Source: Ceratopteris richardii (taxonomy: Eukaryota > Streptophyta > Polypodiopsida > Polypodiales > Pteridaceae). From it: 64,000 nucleotides of DNA. Location of the stretch: the NCBI GenBank assembly GCA_020310875.1, contig CM035406.1:225186942-225250941 (forward strand). The letters run 5' to 3'. This document shows positions 10,610 through 22,656 of this stretch, piece by piece (the stretch's first letter is position 1; each line of letters starts with the position of its first letter). The translations under genes were made by a program, and so were the position numbers. The notes beneath the pieces were generated by a model. That model was not told the origin of the DNA and did no database searches. It saw nothing but the letters and a program-made list of their open reading frames with translations.

Positions 10610-11985
10610 TCAGAGTTGGAAAGAAGGATAATGTGTTAGAAAGTCATCTAAATTAACCCAACTCGAATCTTCTACTGGGTATGAATGCCATTTCACCAAA
10701 TTTTCTACTATATATCTTTTTCTAAGAAATCTTTCCTTCCTATCTAATATTATTTCCGGTTGAAGCTTCAAAGAGCCATTGTCTTTCAGCTTATATTTGT
10801 CCTGCAAAACATGAGCAACATTAGACACATATCTTTTAAGTAAGCTCACATGAAATACAGGATGTACATTTAGATATTTAGGTATTTCCAGCAAATAAGC
10901 AAGAGATTTGATCTTTTTCAAAACTTTAAAAGGGCCTGCATATCGAGGAGAAAGTCTATGATCCTTCCATAGTAACAAGTTAGAACGGTGAGGATTAACT
11001 TTAAGGAATACCATATCATCAACTTGGAATTCAAGTGGTCTTCTCTTTAAATCATAGAACTTCTTTTGTCTTTTCTGAGCTTCTCTTATATGTTTCTTAA
11101 TTTTCCAAGTTCTTCATCCATCTTATCAAGCAATTCTTTGGATACTTCTACTTTATTTGGAAAACCCAAAAACGAAGGTGGAGTCAAACAATTATACCCA
11201 TACATAGGTTCAAACGGAGTAATTTTTATAGATGCATGCCATGCACTATTGTATGCAAACTCAACCAAGGGTAAATATTCACTCCAATTATCCTGCTTTT
11301 CATTGACATACATACGCAACATATCCTCAACTACCCTGTTAACCCTCTCGGTTTCCCCATCAGTTTGTGGATGGAAAGCTGTACTCATACGAAGTTGAGT
11401 TCCAATGGATTCAAATGTCGCTTTCCAGAAGTTTGATGTAAATATAGAATCTATATCCGAAACTATGCTTTTAGGCATTCCATGCAATCGAAATATTTCT
11501 ATTACAAAGATTCTTGCAACATTCAAAGCAGTATCACTCTTTTTCATAGGAAAAAAGTGTGCCATCTTGGTAAGCCGATCGACTACAACAAATATGGTAG
11601 CATGCTTACCTCTGGTCATAGGTAGCTTAGTGATAAAGTCCATAGAAATAGAATCCCACTTCTGATTTGGAACATCCAAAGCTTGAAGCATTCCTGGCAT
11701 CCTCTTAAACTTAGATTTCACCTGTTGGCACTTCAAACATTCATTTACATATTTTCTAATATCCCGCTTCATACATGGCCAAAAGTAAGAATACTTTGTT
11801 TTAACATATGTCCTTGAATAGACTGGATGTGCAGGAAAAGGTGCATCATGACAATCATGCAATATTTTAACTTTTAGTGGAGATTCAGAAGATAAGCATA
11901 GCCGATTGTTACAATACAGTGTTCCATTCTGCAAATGAAATTTTTTCTCATACGTCGATCCCCTGTTCGCATTCAAAGCATTCAA
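10610..11985 (-). pseudogene. Unit B integrase and chromodomain
   Basis: Two frames cover this part. 11985-11086 carries the zinc-binding H-H-C-C, the D-D-E core (MDFITKLP, SDID with the second Asp region altered from SDRD, then [13 protein letters not shown]) and the start of the tail. 11014-10610 carries the tail (KVNPHRSNLL, HPVFHVSLLKRYV) and a C-terminal chromodomain (VKWHSYPVEDSSW) ending in FQL. The loss of one T near 11100 separates them. The chromodomain is expected to guide integration to marked chromatin, as in other chromoviruses. The exact lineage (Reina, Galadriel or other) is not resolved. Confidence 0.9.
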
Positions 11986-12006
11986 AATAGGTGCATAAAA
12001 AGGATC

Positions 12007-13944
12007 CTATTTTATCTCTTCTTGAATTTGATTGAGAAAATCAGAATTTATTATAGAAACAAGATTACACAAAGATCTTCGACTCAATACATCAGCAATC
12101 TTATTTTCCTTACCTGCAAGATACTTAATGTCAAAATCATACTCGCTTAATAATTCAATCCAACGCGTCTGCCTGTTGTTAAGCAATGGTTGAGTGAAGA
12201 TGTATTTTAGACTTTGATGATCTGTTCTCAATTCAAACTTAACCCCTAACAATAGATGTCTCCAATGCTTAAGTGCATGCACAACAGCAAGCATTTTTAA
12301 ATCATGAGTAGGATAGTTAAGTTCATGCTTTCTTAGTTTTCTGGACTCATATGCGACCACCCTGCCATCCTATGAAATAACACATCCTATCTGACTACCA
12401 CTTGCATCACATGCAACCACAAAAGGCTTTCCCATTTCTGGTATTTTCAAAACACAATTCTCAACGACTTTTTGTTTCAATGTTTCAAATGATTTTTGAC
12501 AGGCATCACTCCACGCAAATCCTACATTCTTTTTAGTTAATTCCGTGAGGGGAGTAGCTATCTTAGAGAAATCCTTAATATGTGCTCTTTCATATTGTGC
12601 CAACCCAAGAAAACTTCTAACATTACTTACAGTCTTAGGAATCGGCCAATCAACTATTGTTTTTACTTTATCTTCATCTATAAGCAGTCCTTCTTTTGAT
12701 ATTACTCTTCTTAGATACACAAGTTTATCCTTAGTAAAGAAACACTTACTTTTTTTCCCATACAATTTGTGTTCTCTAAGAGTTTGCAAAGTCTTCTTGT
12801 GATGTACCGCATGCTCCGAATCATCGTTAGAGTACACAAATATATCATCAAGGAAGACTAAGATGAATTCATCTAGGTAATCGTAAAAAATATTATTCAT
12901 CAAGCACATAAATGTGGCAGGAGCATTTGTTAAACCAGAAGGTAGAACCGTAAAGTCATAGTGACCATATCGTGTTCAAAAAGCCGTCTTAGGAATATCC
13001 TCTGTTTTGATCCTAATTTGGTGATATCCAGATCTTAAGTCAATCTTTGTGAATACGGTCGCTCCACTTAATTGACCTAATAACTCATCTATGTGAGTGA
13101 GTGGATACTTATTCTTAATTGTTCTTTTATTCAACCCCCTATAGTCAATGCATAATCTGTAAGAGTCGTCTTTCTTCTTTTGAAATAAAACGAGCGCACG
13201 CCAAGGTGAGACACTCGGTTTTATTAAGTCTTTCTTCAAAAGATCGTCTAATTGAATCTTAAGCTCCTTTAGTTCATCAATGTTAAATCTATAGGGTGGT
13301 CTAGAATATGGTTCACTCCCTGGATATAGGTCAATGGCATGATCAATCTGCCTAGGTGGGGGTATACCAGACAAGTCTTCTGGAAATACATCGGCATATT
13401 CTTTCAAGAGATTTACTACGTAATCTGGAATATCTTCGTCATTACCTTCCTGATGCTGATTGTTCACATACACTACAAATGTTTTGCAGCCATCACGTAT
13501 ACCTCTAACTATGTGCATAGCAGAAATAAGAGTAGGCTTAGGATTAAAGACATCACCTAGAATATGAATAGATTCATCGTTTAGCTTCACAGGGATCGTT
13601 CTTTGTTCACAGTTAATTGTCGCAGCATTTTTAACTAACCAATCCATGCCTATGATTACATCACTGTACTTCATCTCAATTACATGGAAGCTTCCAGAAA
13701 AGCATCTATTAGAAAGAGTAAATTGAAGGTTTTCAACATATCCTTTTGTGTAGTGTAATCGTCCATTGGCCATCTCTACAGGTCTGATTATCTGCATATT
13801 TAGGGCTATCCTTAGATTTTGTACCAATTTGAAAGATAGAAAACAATGGGTACTACCTGAATCGATAAAAAATCTGGTTTTATGCGCAGAAATCATACCC
13901 TGAATCGTGATCACAAAAACCTTTGGGAAAGAACTAACCACCAT
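12007..13944 (-). pseudogene. Unit B protease, reverse transcriptase and RNase H
   Basis: 13944-12976 reads protease ([21 protein letters not shown]) and the first RT blocks ([28 protein letters not shown]). A TGA at 12976-12978 replaces the CGA of FRTRY. 12909-12370 gives the RT palm ([12 protein letters not shown]) and connection domain. A TAG at 12370-12372 precedes RNase H (12360-12010), which ends in another TAG at 12007-12009. Both TAGs replace CAG and are shared with units A and E. Otherwise the blocks are in one frame, so stops rather than indels inactivate this part. Confidence 0.9.
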
Positions 13945-14040
13945 GCAACGTAAAGTAGAGTCAGCGCACTTACCCCCATCATCTACTTCCTCAATAATTG
14001 TACCCTCCTCGATGATGTTTATCGCTTTTGATTGTGCGGG

Positions 14041-15060
14041 TCAAAAGACTGCCTTGTTCGGGCACTCATATGTCCGATGCCCTTGCTCCCCGCAACAAAA
14101 ACACCGACCAAGTCTTTTTGCCCTCTCAATAAAATTAGGGTCTTGTTGCCACTCAATTGGTTGACGCCTCCTTTGATTTTCCACCGGCCGAGCAGGGTTC
14201 TTACCTTGGTCGTAAGAAGATAGAGTTTTGTTTGAATTGTTCATGTTCATTGCAACTGGTCTTTGTGGCCTATGTCCCATTGCAATGAATCTGCTTCTAT
14301 TTGCCTTCTGCAAATTGAACTTCTCCATCTTGTCAAAGTTCTCAACCATCGCAACAGCATCAAGAAAATCAATGCATCCAGATCCCTTAACTTGATAGCG
14401 AAGTTCCTCACGAAGCCCTTCAATAAATTTACTATTTAGAGCATTACCACTAACCTCTAATGCATATTTATGAAGACGTACGAACTTCTCTTTCTACTCA
14501 TGAACACATAAGCTATGCTTGTCACTTTCGTGTTGTCGGAAATTGTAGAACTCCATCTTCTTCTCCATATGGTAGTGTGGAGAACAATAGCGTTTTTCGG
14601 CTTGTTCTTTAAATTCCTTCCATAGAACAAGACCAGAACGGGTTCGAGTCTGCATATATGATTTCCACCATAGCTTCGCCATCCCACGCAGATGCAGGAT
14701 CCCAACTTTTGCCTTGGACTCTTCACTAAATTGTCAAAGGTCAAAGAAATCCTCTAGCTCTTCAATCCATGCCTCAAGATCTTCGCCACTCTTCTTCTCG
14801 CCATCAAAATCATTTAACTTTGCCTTCTTGAAGACTTGGTTAAGGGCAAACTCACCTGGTTCCATATCTTCAGAATTGCGTTTTTGTTTTTCGCAAGGTA
14901 CACTAGATGTTCCCGCACCTTCATCTATTTCATCGTTCAACTCCACAAACAAATTTGTTGCTCCTTCTGGTTGCTTTCCCCCTCGAACTTTGTGCAATTC
15001 ACCAAGAAGCTTCTGAATAAGCTCCTCTTGTTCACGAACCTTTTGTGTTAGACCTTCCAT
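14041..15060 (-). pseudogene. Unit B gag
   Basis: The ATG is at 15060. The coiled-coil-like N-terminus and linker are intact to 14734, where TGA replaces CGA. The capsid region (WWKSYMQT) follows to 14494, where TAG replaces the TAC tyrosine of VDEYKEKF. The zinc knuckle CFCCGEQGHRTYEC lies in 14110-14065, and a TGA at 14041-14043 (also present in unit C) replaces CGA just after it. Confidence 0.87.
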
Positions 15061-15080
15061 CGTTCCCGCGGATTGATTCT

Positions 15081-15092
15081 GCTCTGATACCA
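15081..15092 (-). other. Primer-binding site, tRNA-iMet (unit B)
   Basis: Minus-strand TGGTATCAGAGC, two bases from the LTR end at 15095. Confidence 0.92.
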
Positions 15093-15094
15093 CT

Positions 15095-16229
15095 TGTAGC
15101 ATTTCCTCAATCACAATCTATCCCCAATCACAATCTTTCGATTACTCAGAAATAACAATGGAGAGAAGAACGCAGAGATTGCACAAGGTAAAAGAAAATC
15201 TGATGCGGAAGAGTAGAACAAATATGACGCAGTGAAGGAAGAATTCTGATATTATAGATGTGAATCAATGGTTACAGTAGCTTTGGACAATAGCTTCTTG
15301 ACGAAGCCTCTACCTCCCCACCACCCCCGACTATCACAATCGCATTCTCACTCGCACTCTCAATCACACTCTCACTCTCACTCTCAATCACAAGGTAATT
15401 CTTAGATTTCTGTGTGCCCTCCGTGTTGATGCGCAGGCCTTCTTATCTTTTTTTTCCATTTGATCACAGCCATGCTCCCCAAAGAAGTGTGCGATCCACC
15501 AAATTTAGAAAAAGTTGAGTTTCTCCAAAACTTTCGCAAAAAGCCATGCGATCGTAGTGTACTTCCTTTCTTTAGCATATCTGTCAAAAATAGCAGAAAA
15601 ACACCAAGAAGACATATCCGAAAACATATATAATTAGACATGGTGACACGTGAGCATGAGAATCACGGATTCGAATAGAATTAGACAAGCCCTCATTTTT
15701 TTTTAAGTGTTGGAAAAAACGGCACTTTTCAAAGCCTTGTAACTCAAAAACAATGAGGAATTAGGTTAAGCTTGTGAGAGACACTTTTATTCAATTTTTT
15801 GATCTGCAAAATAGTGTAAGCGACGTCCGAGGTCCAAATCCACCTCCAAATGCCACTTTTGAGCCTTGCAAGGTTTGAAATTCTAGAGAGAGTAAAATCA
15901 AGGCATTTTCTTACAATGAACTAAACGTAGGACCGTGAACGAGGTACTTAGAACATGATTCACAAAAATCTCACACAGGCACTTCTATTCTCTTCTACTT
16001 GCTCTACCTTTCCCTCATACAGAGTTTTCCTTAATTCTTTCATCTTCACCTTCAAAATCCCACTGGAAAACATGATGCAATTAAGGTCTAGAGAGAGAAT
16101 ATAAAACTTGTCAACCCAAAATTTTACCTACATGCATAAAATGACATAATTATTCGTTGTAAGCAATCCCCACAATGAAATTCAGAAAGTTCAAAATGAA
16201 TTATTTCACTAGAAAAGAGGCCTATTACA
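15095..16229 (-). repeat. Chromovirus LTR 2 (shared by units B and C)
   Basis: 1135 bp, TGTA...TACA in element sense. The microsatellite block is shorter than in LTR 1. It carries the small open frame at 15402-15641. Confidence 0.94.
15402..15641 (-). CDS. Small open frame inside LTR 2
   Basis: 79 codons, the same frame as at 9755-9994, with V-to-I, G-to-D, T-to-M, A-to-V and R-to-W differences. Unknown function; it may be no more than a chance frame kept open by LTR identity. Confidence 0.28.
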   Translation of the reverse strand: MSNYICFRICLLGVFLLFLTDMLKKGSTLRSHGFLRKFWRNSTFSKFGGSHTSLGSMAVIKWKKKIRRPAHQHGGHTEI

Positions 16230-16246
16230 ATTCTTCCCCCTTTAAG
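16230..16246 (-). other. Polypurine tract of unit C
   Basis: Element-sense purine run ending GGGGGAAGAAT at the LTR boundary. Confidence 0.85.
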
Positions 16247-16256
16247 AACTCTGTCC

Positions 16257-17362
16257 TCAGAGTTGTAAAGAAGGATGATGTGTTACAAAGTCATCTAAAT
16301 TCACCCAACTCGAATCTTCTACTGGGTATGAATGCCATTTCACCAAAATTTCTACTATAGATCTATTTTTAAGAAATCTTTCCTTCCTATCTAATATTAT
16401 TTCCGGTTGAAGCTCAAAAGAGCCATCGTCATTCAGCTTATAATTGTCCTCCAAAACATGAGCAACATTAGACACATATCTTTTAAGTAAGCTGACATGA
16501 AATACAGGATGCACATTTAGATATTTAGGTAATTCCAGCAAATAAGCAAGAGATCTGATCTTTTTCAAAACTTTAAAAGGGCCTGCATATCGAGGAGAAA
16601 GTCTATGATCCTTCCCTAGCAACAAATTAGATCGGTGAGGATTAACTTTAAGAAATACCATATCATCAACTTGGAATTCAAGTGGTCTTCTCTTTAAATC
16701 ATAGAACTTCTTTTGTCTTTTCTGAGCTTCTCTTATATGTTTCTTAATTTTTCCAAGTTCTTCATCCATCTTGTCAAGCATTTCTTTGGATACTTCTACT
16801 TTATTTGGAAAACCCAAAAACGAAGGTGGAGTCAAATAATTATAACCATACATAGCTTCAAACGGAGTCATTTTTATAGATGCATGCCATGCACTATTGT
16901 ATGCAAACTCAACCAAGGGTAAATATTCACTCCAATTATTTCATTCACATACATACGCAACATATCTTCAACTACCCTATTAACCCTCTCGGTTTCCCCA
17001 TCAGTTTGTGGATGGAAAGCTCTACTCATACAAAGTTGAGTTCCAATGGATTCAAATGTCGCTTTCCAGAAGTTTGACGTAAATCTAGAATCTCTATCAG
17101 AAATTATGCTTTTAGGCATTCCATGCAATCGAAATATTTCTTTTACAAAGATTCTTGCAACATTCAAAGCAGTATCAGTCTTTTTCATAGGAAAGAAGTG
17201 TGCCATCTTGGTAAGCCGATCAACTACAACAAATATGGTATCATGCTTACTTCTGCTCATAGGTAGCTTAGTGATAAAGTCCATAGAAATAGACGCCCAC
17301 TTCTGATTTGGAACATCCAAAGGTTGAAGCATTCCTGGCATCCTCTTAAACTCAGATTTCAC
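16257..17362 (-). pseudogene. Unit C integrase core, tail and chromodomain
   Basis: 17362-16874 holds the D-D-E core ([33 protein letters not shown]). A 7-bp deletion near 16940 (the KQDNW segment) shifts the frame into 16916-16257, which holds the tail and a complete chromodomain (VEILVKWHSYPVEDSSW) ending FQL. A TAG at 17363-17365, replacing CAG, cuts it from the zinc-binding part upstream. Confidence 0.9.
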
Positions 17363-17365
17363 CTA

Positions 17366-18061
17366 TTGGCACTTCAAACATTCATTTACATATTTTCTAA
17401 TATCCCGCTTCATACACGGCCAAAAGTAAGAATACTTTGTTTTAACATATGTCCTTGAATAACCTGGATGTGCAGAAAAAGGTGCATCATGACAATCATG
17501 CAGTATTTTAACTTTTAGTGGAGATTCAGAAGATAAGCATAGCCGATTGTTACAATATAGTGTTCCATTCGACAAATGAAAATTTTCCTCATACGTAGAT
17601 ACCCTGTTCGCATTCAAAGCATTCAAAATAGGTGCATAAAAAGGATCTTGTTTTATCTCTTGTTGAATTTGATTGAGAAAATCAGAATTCATTACAGAAA
17701 CAAGATTACACACAGGTCTCCGACTCAATGCATGAGCAACCTTATTTTCCTTACCAGCAAGATACTTAATATCAAAATCATACTCGCTTAATAATTCAAT
17801 CCAAGGCTTCTGCCTGTTGTTAAGGAATGGTTGAGTGAAGATGTATTTTAGACTTTGATGATCTTTTCTCAATTCAAACTTAACCCCTAACAATAGATGT
17901 CTCCAATGCTTAAGTGCATGCACAACAGCAAGCATTTCTAAATCATGAGTAGGATAGTTAAGTTCATGCTTTCTTAGTTTTCTAGACTCATATGCGACCA
18001 CCCTGCCATCCTGTGAAATAACACATCCTATCTGACTACCACTTGCATCACATGCAACCAC
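17366..18061 (-). pseudogene. Unit C RNase H and integrase zinc-binding region
   Basis: An open frame of about 232 codons. RNase H ([29 protein letters not shown]) is followed by the integrase zinc finger (HDCHDAPFSAHPGY, then ECLKCQ). Unlike units A, B and E, the two glutamine codons in this stretch are intact. A single A lost from a run near 18062-18066 separates it from reverse transcriptase upstream. Confidence 0.9.
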
Positions 18062-19584
18062 AAAGGCTTTCCCATTTCTGGTATTTTCAAAACATAATTC
18101 TCAACGACTTTTTGTTTTAATGTTTCAAATGATTTTTGACAAGCATCACTCCACGCAAATCCTACATTCTTTTTAGTTAATTCAGTGAGGGGAGTAGCTA
18201 TCTTAGAGAAATCCTTAATATGTGCTCTTTCATATTGTGCCAACCCAAGAAAACTTCTAACATCCCTTACAGTCTTAGGAAGCGGCCAATCAACTATTGT
18301 TTTTACTTTATCTTCATCTATAAGGATTCCTTCTTTTGATATTACTCTTCCTAGATACACAAGTTTATCCTTAGCAAAGAAACACTTACTCTTTTTCCCA
18401 TACAATTTGTGTTCTCTAAGAGTTTGCAAAGTCTTCTTGAGATGTACCGCATGCTCCGAATCATCTTTAGAGTACACAAATATATCATCAAGGAAGACTA
18501 AGATGAATTCATCTAGGTAATCGTGAAAAATATTATTCATCAAGCACATAAATGTGGCAGGAGCATTTGTTAAACCAAAAGGTAGAACCGTAAACTCATA
18601 GTGACCATATCGTGTTCGGAAAGCCGTCTTAGGAATATCCTCTGTTTTGATCCTAATTTGGTGATATCCAGATCTTAAGTCAATCTTTGTGAATACGGTC
18701 GCTCCACTTAATTGACCTAATAAGTCATATATGTGAGGGAGTGGATACTTATTCTTAATTGTTCTTTTATTCAACCCCCTATAGTCAATGCATAATCTGT
18801 AAGCCCCGTCTTTCTTCTTCTGAAATAAAACAGTCGCACCCGAAGGTGAGACACTCGGTTTTATTAAGCCTTTCTTCAAAAGATCATCTAATTGAATCTT
18901 AAGCTCCTTTAGTTCATCAATGTTAAATCTATAGGGTGGTCTAGAATATGGTTCACTCCCTCGATATAGGTCAATGGAATGATCAATCTGCCTAGGTGGG
19001 GGTATACGAGGCAAGTCTTCTGGAAATACATCGGCATATTCTTTCAAGAGATTTCCTACGTAATCTGGAATATCTTCGTCATTACCTTCCTGATGCAGAT
19101 TGTTCACGTGCACTACAAATGTTTTGCAGCCATCACGTATACCTCTAACTATCTGCATAGCAGAAATAAGAGTAGGCTTAGGATTAAGGACATCACCTAG
19201 AATATGAAAAGATTCATCATTTAGCTTCACAGTGATCGTTCTTTGTTCACAATTAATTGTCGCAGCATTTTTAACTAACCAATCCATGCCTATGATTACA
19301 TCACTCTGTTTCATCTGAATTACATGGAAGCTTCCAGAAAAGCGTCTATTAGAAAGAGTAAATTCAAGGTTTTCAACATATCCTTTCGTGTAGTGTAATC
19401 GTCCATTGGCCATCTCTACAGGTCTCGTTATCTGCATATTTAGGGCTATCCCTAGATTATGTACCAATTTGAAAGATAGAAAACAATGGGTACTACCTGA
19501 ATCGATCAAAAATCTGGTTTTATGCGCAGACATCATACCTGGAATCGTGATTAAAGAAACCTTTAGGAAAGAACTAACCTCCAT
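18028..19584 (-). pseudogene. Unit C protease and reverse transcriptase (longest intact block)
   Basis: 518 codons open. The protease site [11 protein letters not shown] lies at about residues 25-35. The RT blocks are [54 protein letters not shown] and the catalytic [13 protein letters not shown], followed by the thumb and connection ([12 protein letters not shown]). This is the best-preserved protease-RT in the array. The frame fails at its end by a one-base deletion, so the last ~10 residues are out of frame. Upstream, a stop shared with unit B separates it from gag. Confidence 0.92.
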
Positions 19585-19671
19585 GCAACGTAAAGTAGAG
19601 TCAGCGCACTTACCCCCATCATCTGCTTCCTCAATTTTTGTACAATCCTCGATGATGTTTATCGCTTTTGA

Positions 19672-20551
19672 TTGTGCGGGTCAAAAGACTGCCTTGTTCG
19701 GGCACTCATATGTCCGATGCCCTTGCTCCCCGCAACGAGAACACAGACCAGGTCTTTTTGCCCTCTCAATAAAATTAGGGTCTTGGTTCTACTCAATTGG
19801 TTGACGCCTCCTTTGATTTTCCACCAGCCGAGCAGGGTTCTTACCTTGGTCGTTAGAAGATGGAGTTTTCTTTGAATTGTTCATGTTCATTGCAACAAGT
19901 CTATGTGGCATATGTCCCGTTGCAATGAATCTGATTCTATTTGCCTTCTGCAAATTGAAATTCTCTATCTTCTCAAAGTTCTTAGCCATCGCAACAGCAT
20001 CAAGAAAATCAATGCATCCAGATCCCTTAACTTGATAGCGAAGTTCCTCACAAAGCCCTTCAATAAATTTACTCTTTAGAGCATTACCACTAACCTCTAA
20101 TGCATATTTATGAAGACGTAGGAACTTCTCTTTGTACTCATCAACAGATAAGCTATGCTTGTCATTTTTGTTTTGTCGGAAATTGTAGAACCCCAACTTT
20201 TGCCTTGGACTCTTCACTAAATTGTCGAAGGTCAAAGAAATCGTCTAGTTCTTTAATCCATGCCTCAAGATCTTTGCCACTCTTCTTCTCGCAATCAAAA
20301 TCATTTAACTTTGCCTTCTTGAAGACTTGGTTAAGGGCAAACTCACCTGGTTCCATATCTTCAGAATTACATTTTTGTTTTTCGCGAGGTACACTAGATG
20401 TTCCCGCACCTTCATCTATTTCATCGTTCAGCTCCACAAAAAAATTTGTTGCTCCTTTTGGTTGCTTTCCCCCTCGAACTTTGTGCAATTCACAAAGAAG
20501 CTTCTGAATAAGCTCCTCTTGCTCACGAACCTTTTGTGTTAGACCTTCCAT
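19672..20551 (-). pseudogene. Unit C gag, with capsid deletion
   Basis: The ATG is at 20551. About 157 bp found in other units (WWKSYMQT through HMEKKME, equivalent to 14541-14699 in unit B) are missing at about 20192-20196, shifting the frame. A TAG near 19795-19797 replaces a TGG codon, and a TGA after the knuckle (about 19681-19683, shared with unit B) replaces CGA. The knuckle reads CSRCGEQGHRTYEC. Confidence 0.86.
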
Positions 20552-20571
20552 CGTTCCCGCGGATTGATTCT

Positions 20572-20583
20572 GCTCTGATACCA
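20572..20583 (-). other. Primer-binding site, tRNA-iMet (unit C)
   Basis: Minus-strand TGGTATCAGAGC, two bases from the LTR end at 20586. Confidence 0.92.
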
Positions 20584-20585
20584 CT

Positions 20586-21751
20586 TGTAGCGTTTCCTCA
20601 ATCACAATCTATCCCCAATCACAATCTTTCGATTACTCAGAAATAATAGTGGAGAGAAGAACACAGAGATTGCACAAGGTAAAAGAAAATCTGATGCGGA
20701 AGAGTAGAACAAATATGATGCAGAGAAGGAAGAATTCTGATATTATAGATGTGAATCAATGGTTACAATAGCTTTGGACAATAGCTTCTTGACGAAGCCT
20801 CTACCTCTCGACCACCCCGGAGCTATCACAATCGCATTCCCACTCGCACTCTCAATCACACTCACACTCTCACTCTCACTCTCACTCTCAATCACACTCT
20901 CAATCACAAGGTAATTCTCAGATTTCTATGTGTCCTCCGTGTTGATGCACAAGCCTTCTTATCTTTTTTTTCCGTTTGATCGCAGCCGTTCTCCCCAAAG
21001 AAGTGTGCGATCCACCAAATTTAGAAAAAGTTGAGTTTCTCCAAAACTTTCGCAAAAAGCCATGCGATCGTAGTGTACTTGCTTTCTTTAGCATACCTGT
21101 CAAAAATAGCAAAAAAACACCAAGAAGACATATCCGAAAACATACATAATTAGACATGGTGACACGTGAGCATGAGAATAACGGATTCAAATAGAATTAG
21201 ACAAGCCCTCATTTTTTTTTTCAAGTGTTGGAAAAAACGGCACTTTTCAAAGCCTTGTAACTCAAAACAATGAGGAATTAGGTTAAGCTTGTGAGAGACA
21301 CTTTTATTCAATTTTTGGATCTGCAAAATAGTGTTAGAGATGTCCGAGGTCCAAATCCACCTCCAAATGCCACTTTTGAGCCCTGCAAGGTTTAAAATTC
21401 TAGAGAGAGACTAAAGTCAAGGTAGTTTCTTACAATGAACTAAATGTAGGACCCTGAACGAGGTACTTAGAACATGATTCACAAAAATCTCACACAAGCA
21501 CTTTTATTCTCTTCTACTTGCTCTACCTTTCCCTCATACAGAGTTTTTCCTTAATTCTTTCATCTTCACCTTCAAAATCCCACTGGAAAACATGATACAA
21601 TTAAGGTCTAGAGAGAGAATATGAGACTTGTCAACCCAAAATTTTTCTTACATGCATAAAATGACCTAATTATTAGTTCTAAGCATTATCCCCAAAATGA
21701 AATTCAGAAAGTTCAAAATGAATTATTTCACTAGAAAAGAGGCCTATTACA
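20586..21751 (-). repeat. Chromovirus LTR 3 (shared by units C and D)
   Basis: 1166 bp, TGTA...TACA. It has the longest GAGTGA/GATTGA microsatellite of the set (about 20835-20909). Confidence 0.94.
20918..21157 (-). CDS. Small open frame inside LTR 3
   Basis: The same 79-codon frame from the ATG at 21157, with G-to-A, S-to-R, P-to-L and A-to-V differences from LTR 1. The frame is open a further 11 codons upstream but without an ATG. Unknown function. Confidence 0.28.
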   Translation of the reverse strand: MSNYVCFRICLLGVFLLFLTGMLKKASTLRSHGFLRKFWRNSTFSKFGGSHTSLGRTAAIKRKKKIRRLVHQHGGHIEI

Positions 21752-21769
21752 ATTCTTCCCCCCTTTAAG
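21752..21769 (-). other. Polypurine tract of unit D
   Basis: Element-sense AAAGGGGGGAAGAAT directly before the LTR. The pol stop codon lies about 10 bases upstream in a small hairpin. Confidence 0.87.
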
Positions 21770-21779
21770 AACTCTGTCC

Positions 21780-22656
21780 TCAGAGTTGGAAAGAAGGATA
21801 ATGTGTTAGAAAGTCATCTAAATTCACCCAACTCGAATCTTCTACTGGGTATGAATGCCATTTCACCAAAATTTCTACTATAGATCTATTTCTAAGAAAT
21901 CTTTTTTTCCTATCTAATATTATTTCCGGTTGATGCTCAAAAGAGCCATCGTCTTTCAGCTTATAATTGTCCTGCAAAACATGAGCAACATTAGACACCT
22001 ATCTTTTAAGTAAGGTGACATGAAACACAAGATGCACATTTAGATATTTATGTAATTCCAGCAAATAAGCAAGAGATCCGATCTTTTTCAAAACTTTAAA
22101 AGGGCCTGCATATCGAGGAGAAAGTCTATGATCCTTCCCTAGCAACAAGTTAGATCGGTGAGGATTAACTTTAAGAAATACCATATCATCAACTTGGAAT
22201 TCAAGTGGTCTTCTCTTTAAATCATAGAACTTCTTTTGTCTTTTCTGAGCTTCTCTTATATGTTTCTTAATTTTTCAAAGTTCTTCATCCATTTTATCAA
22301 GCATTTCTTTGGATACTTCTACTTTATTTGGAAAACCCAAAAACGAAGGTGGAGTCAAACAATTATAACCATACATAGCTTCAAACGGAGTCATTTTTAT
22401 AGATGCATGCCATGTACTATTGTATGCAAACTCAACCAAGGGTAATATTCACTCCAATTATCCTGCTTTTCATTCACATACATACCCAACATATCCTCAA
22501 CTACCCTATTACCCTCTCGGTTTCCCCATCAGTTTGTGGATGGAAAGTTGTACTCATATGAAGTTGAGTTCCAATGGATTCAAATGTCGCTTTCCAGAAG
22601 TTTGACGTAAATCTAGAATCTCTATCAGAAATTATGCTTTTAGGCATTCCATGCAA
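21780..22656 (-). pseudogene. Unit D integrase core end, tail and chromodomain
   Basis: Contains the end of the D-D-E core, the tail and the chromodomain (VKWHSYPVEDSSW, 21890-21830). One-base deletions near 22443 and 22512 shift the frame. A TAG at 21999-22001 replaces the tyrosine of LLKRYVSN; this one is a transversion, unlike most stops in the array. Confidence 0.87.
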
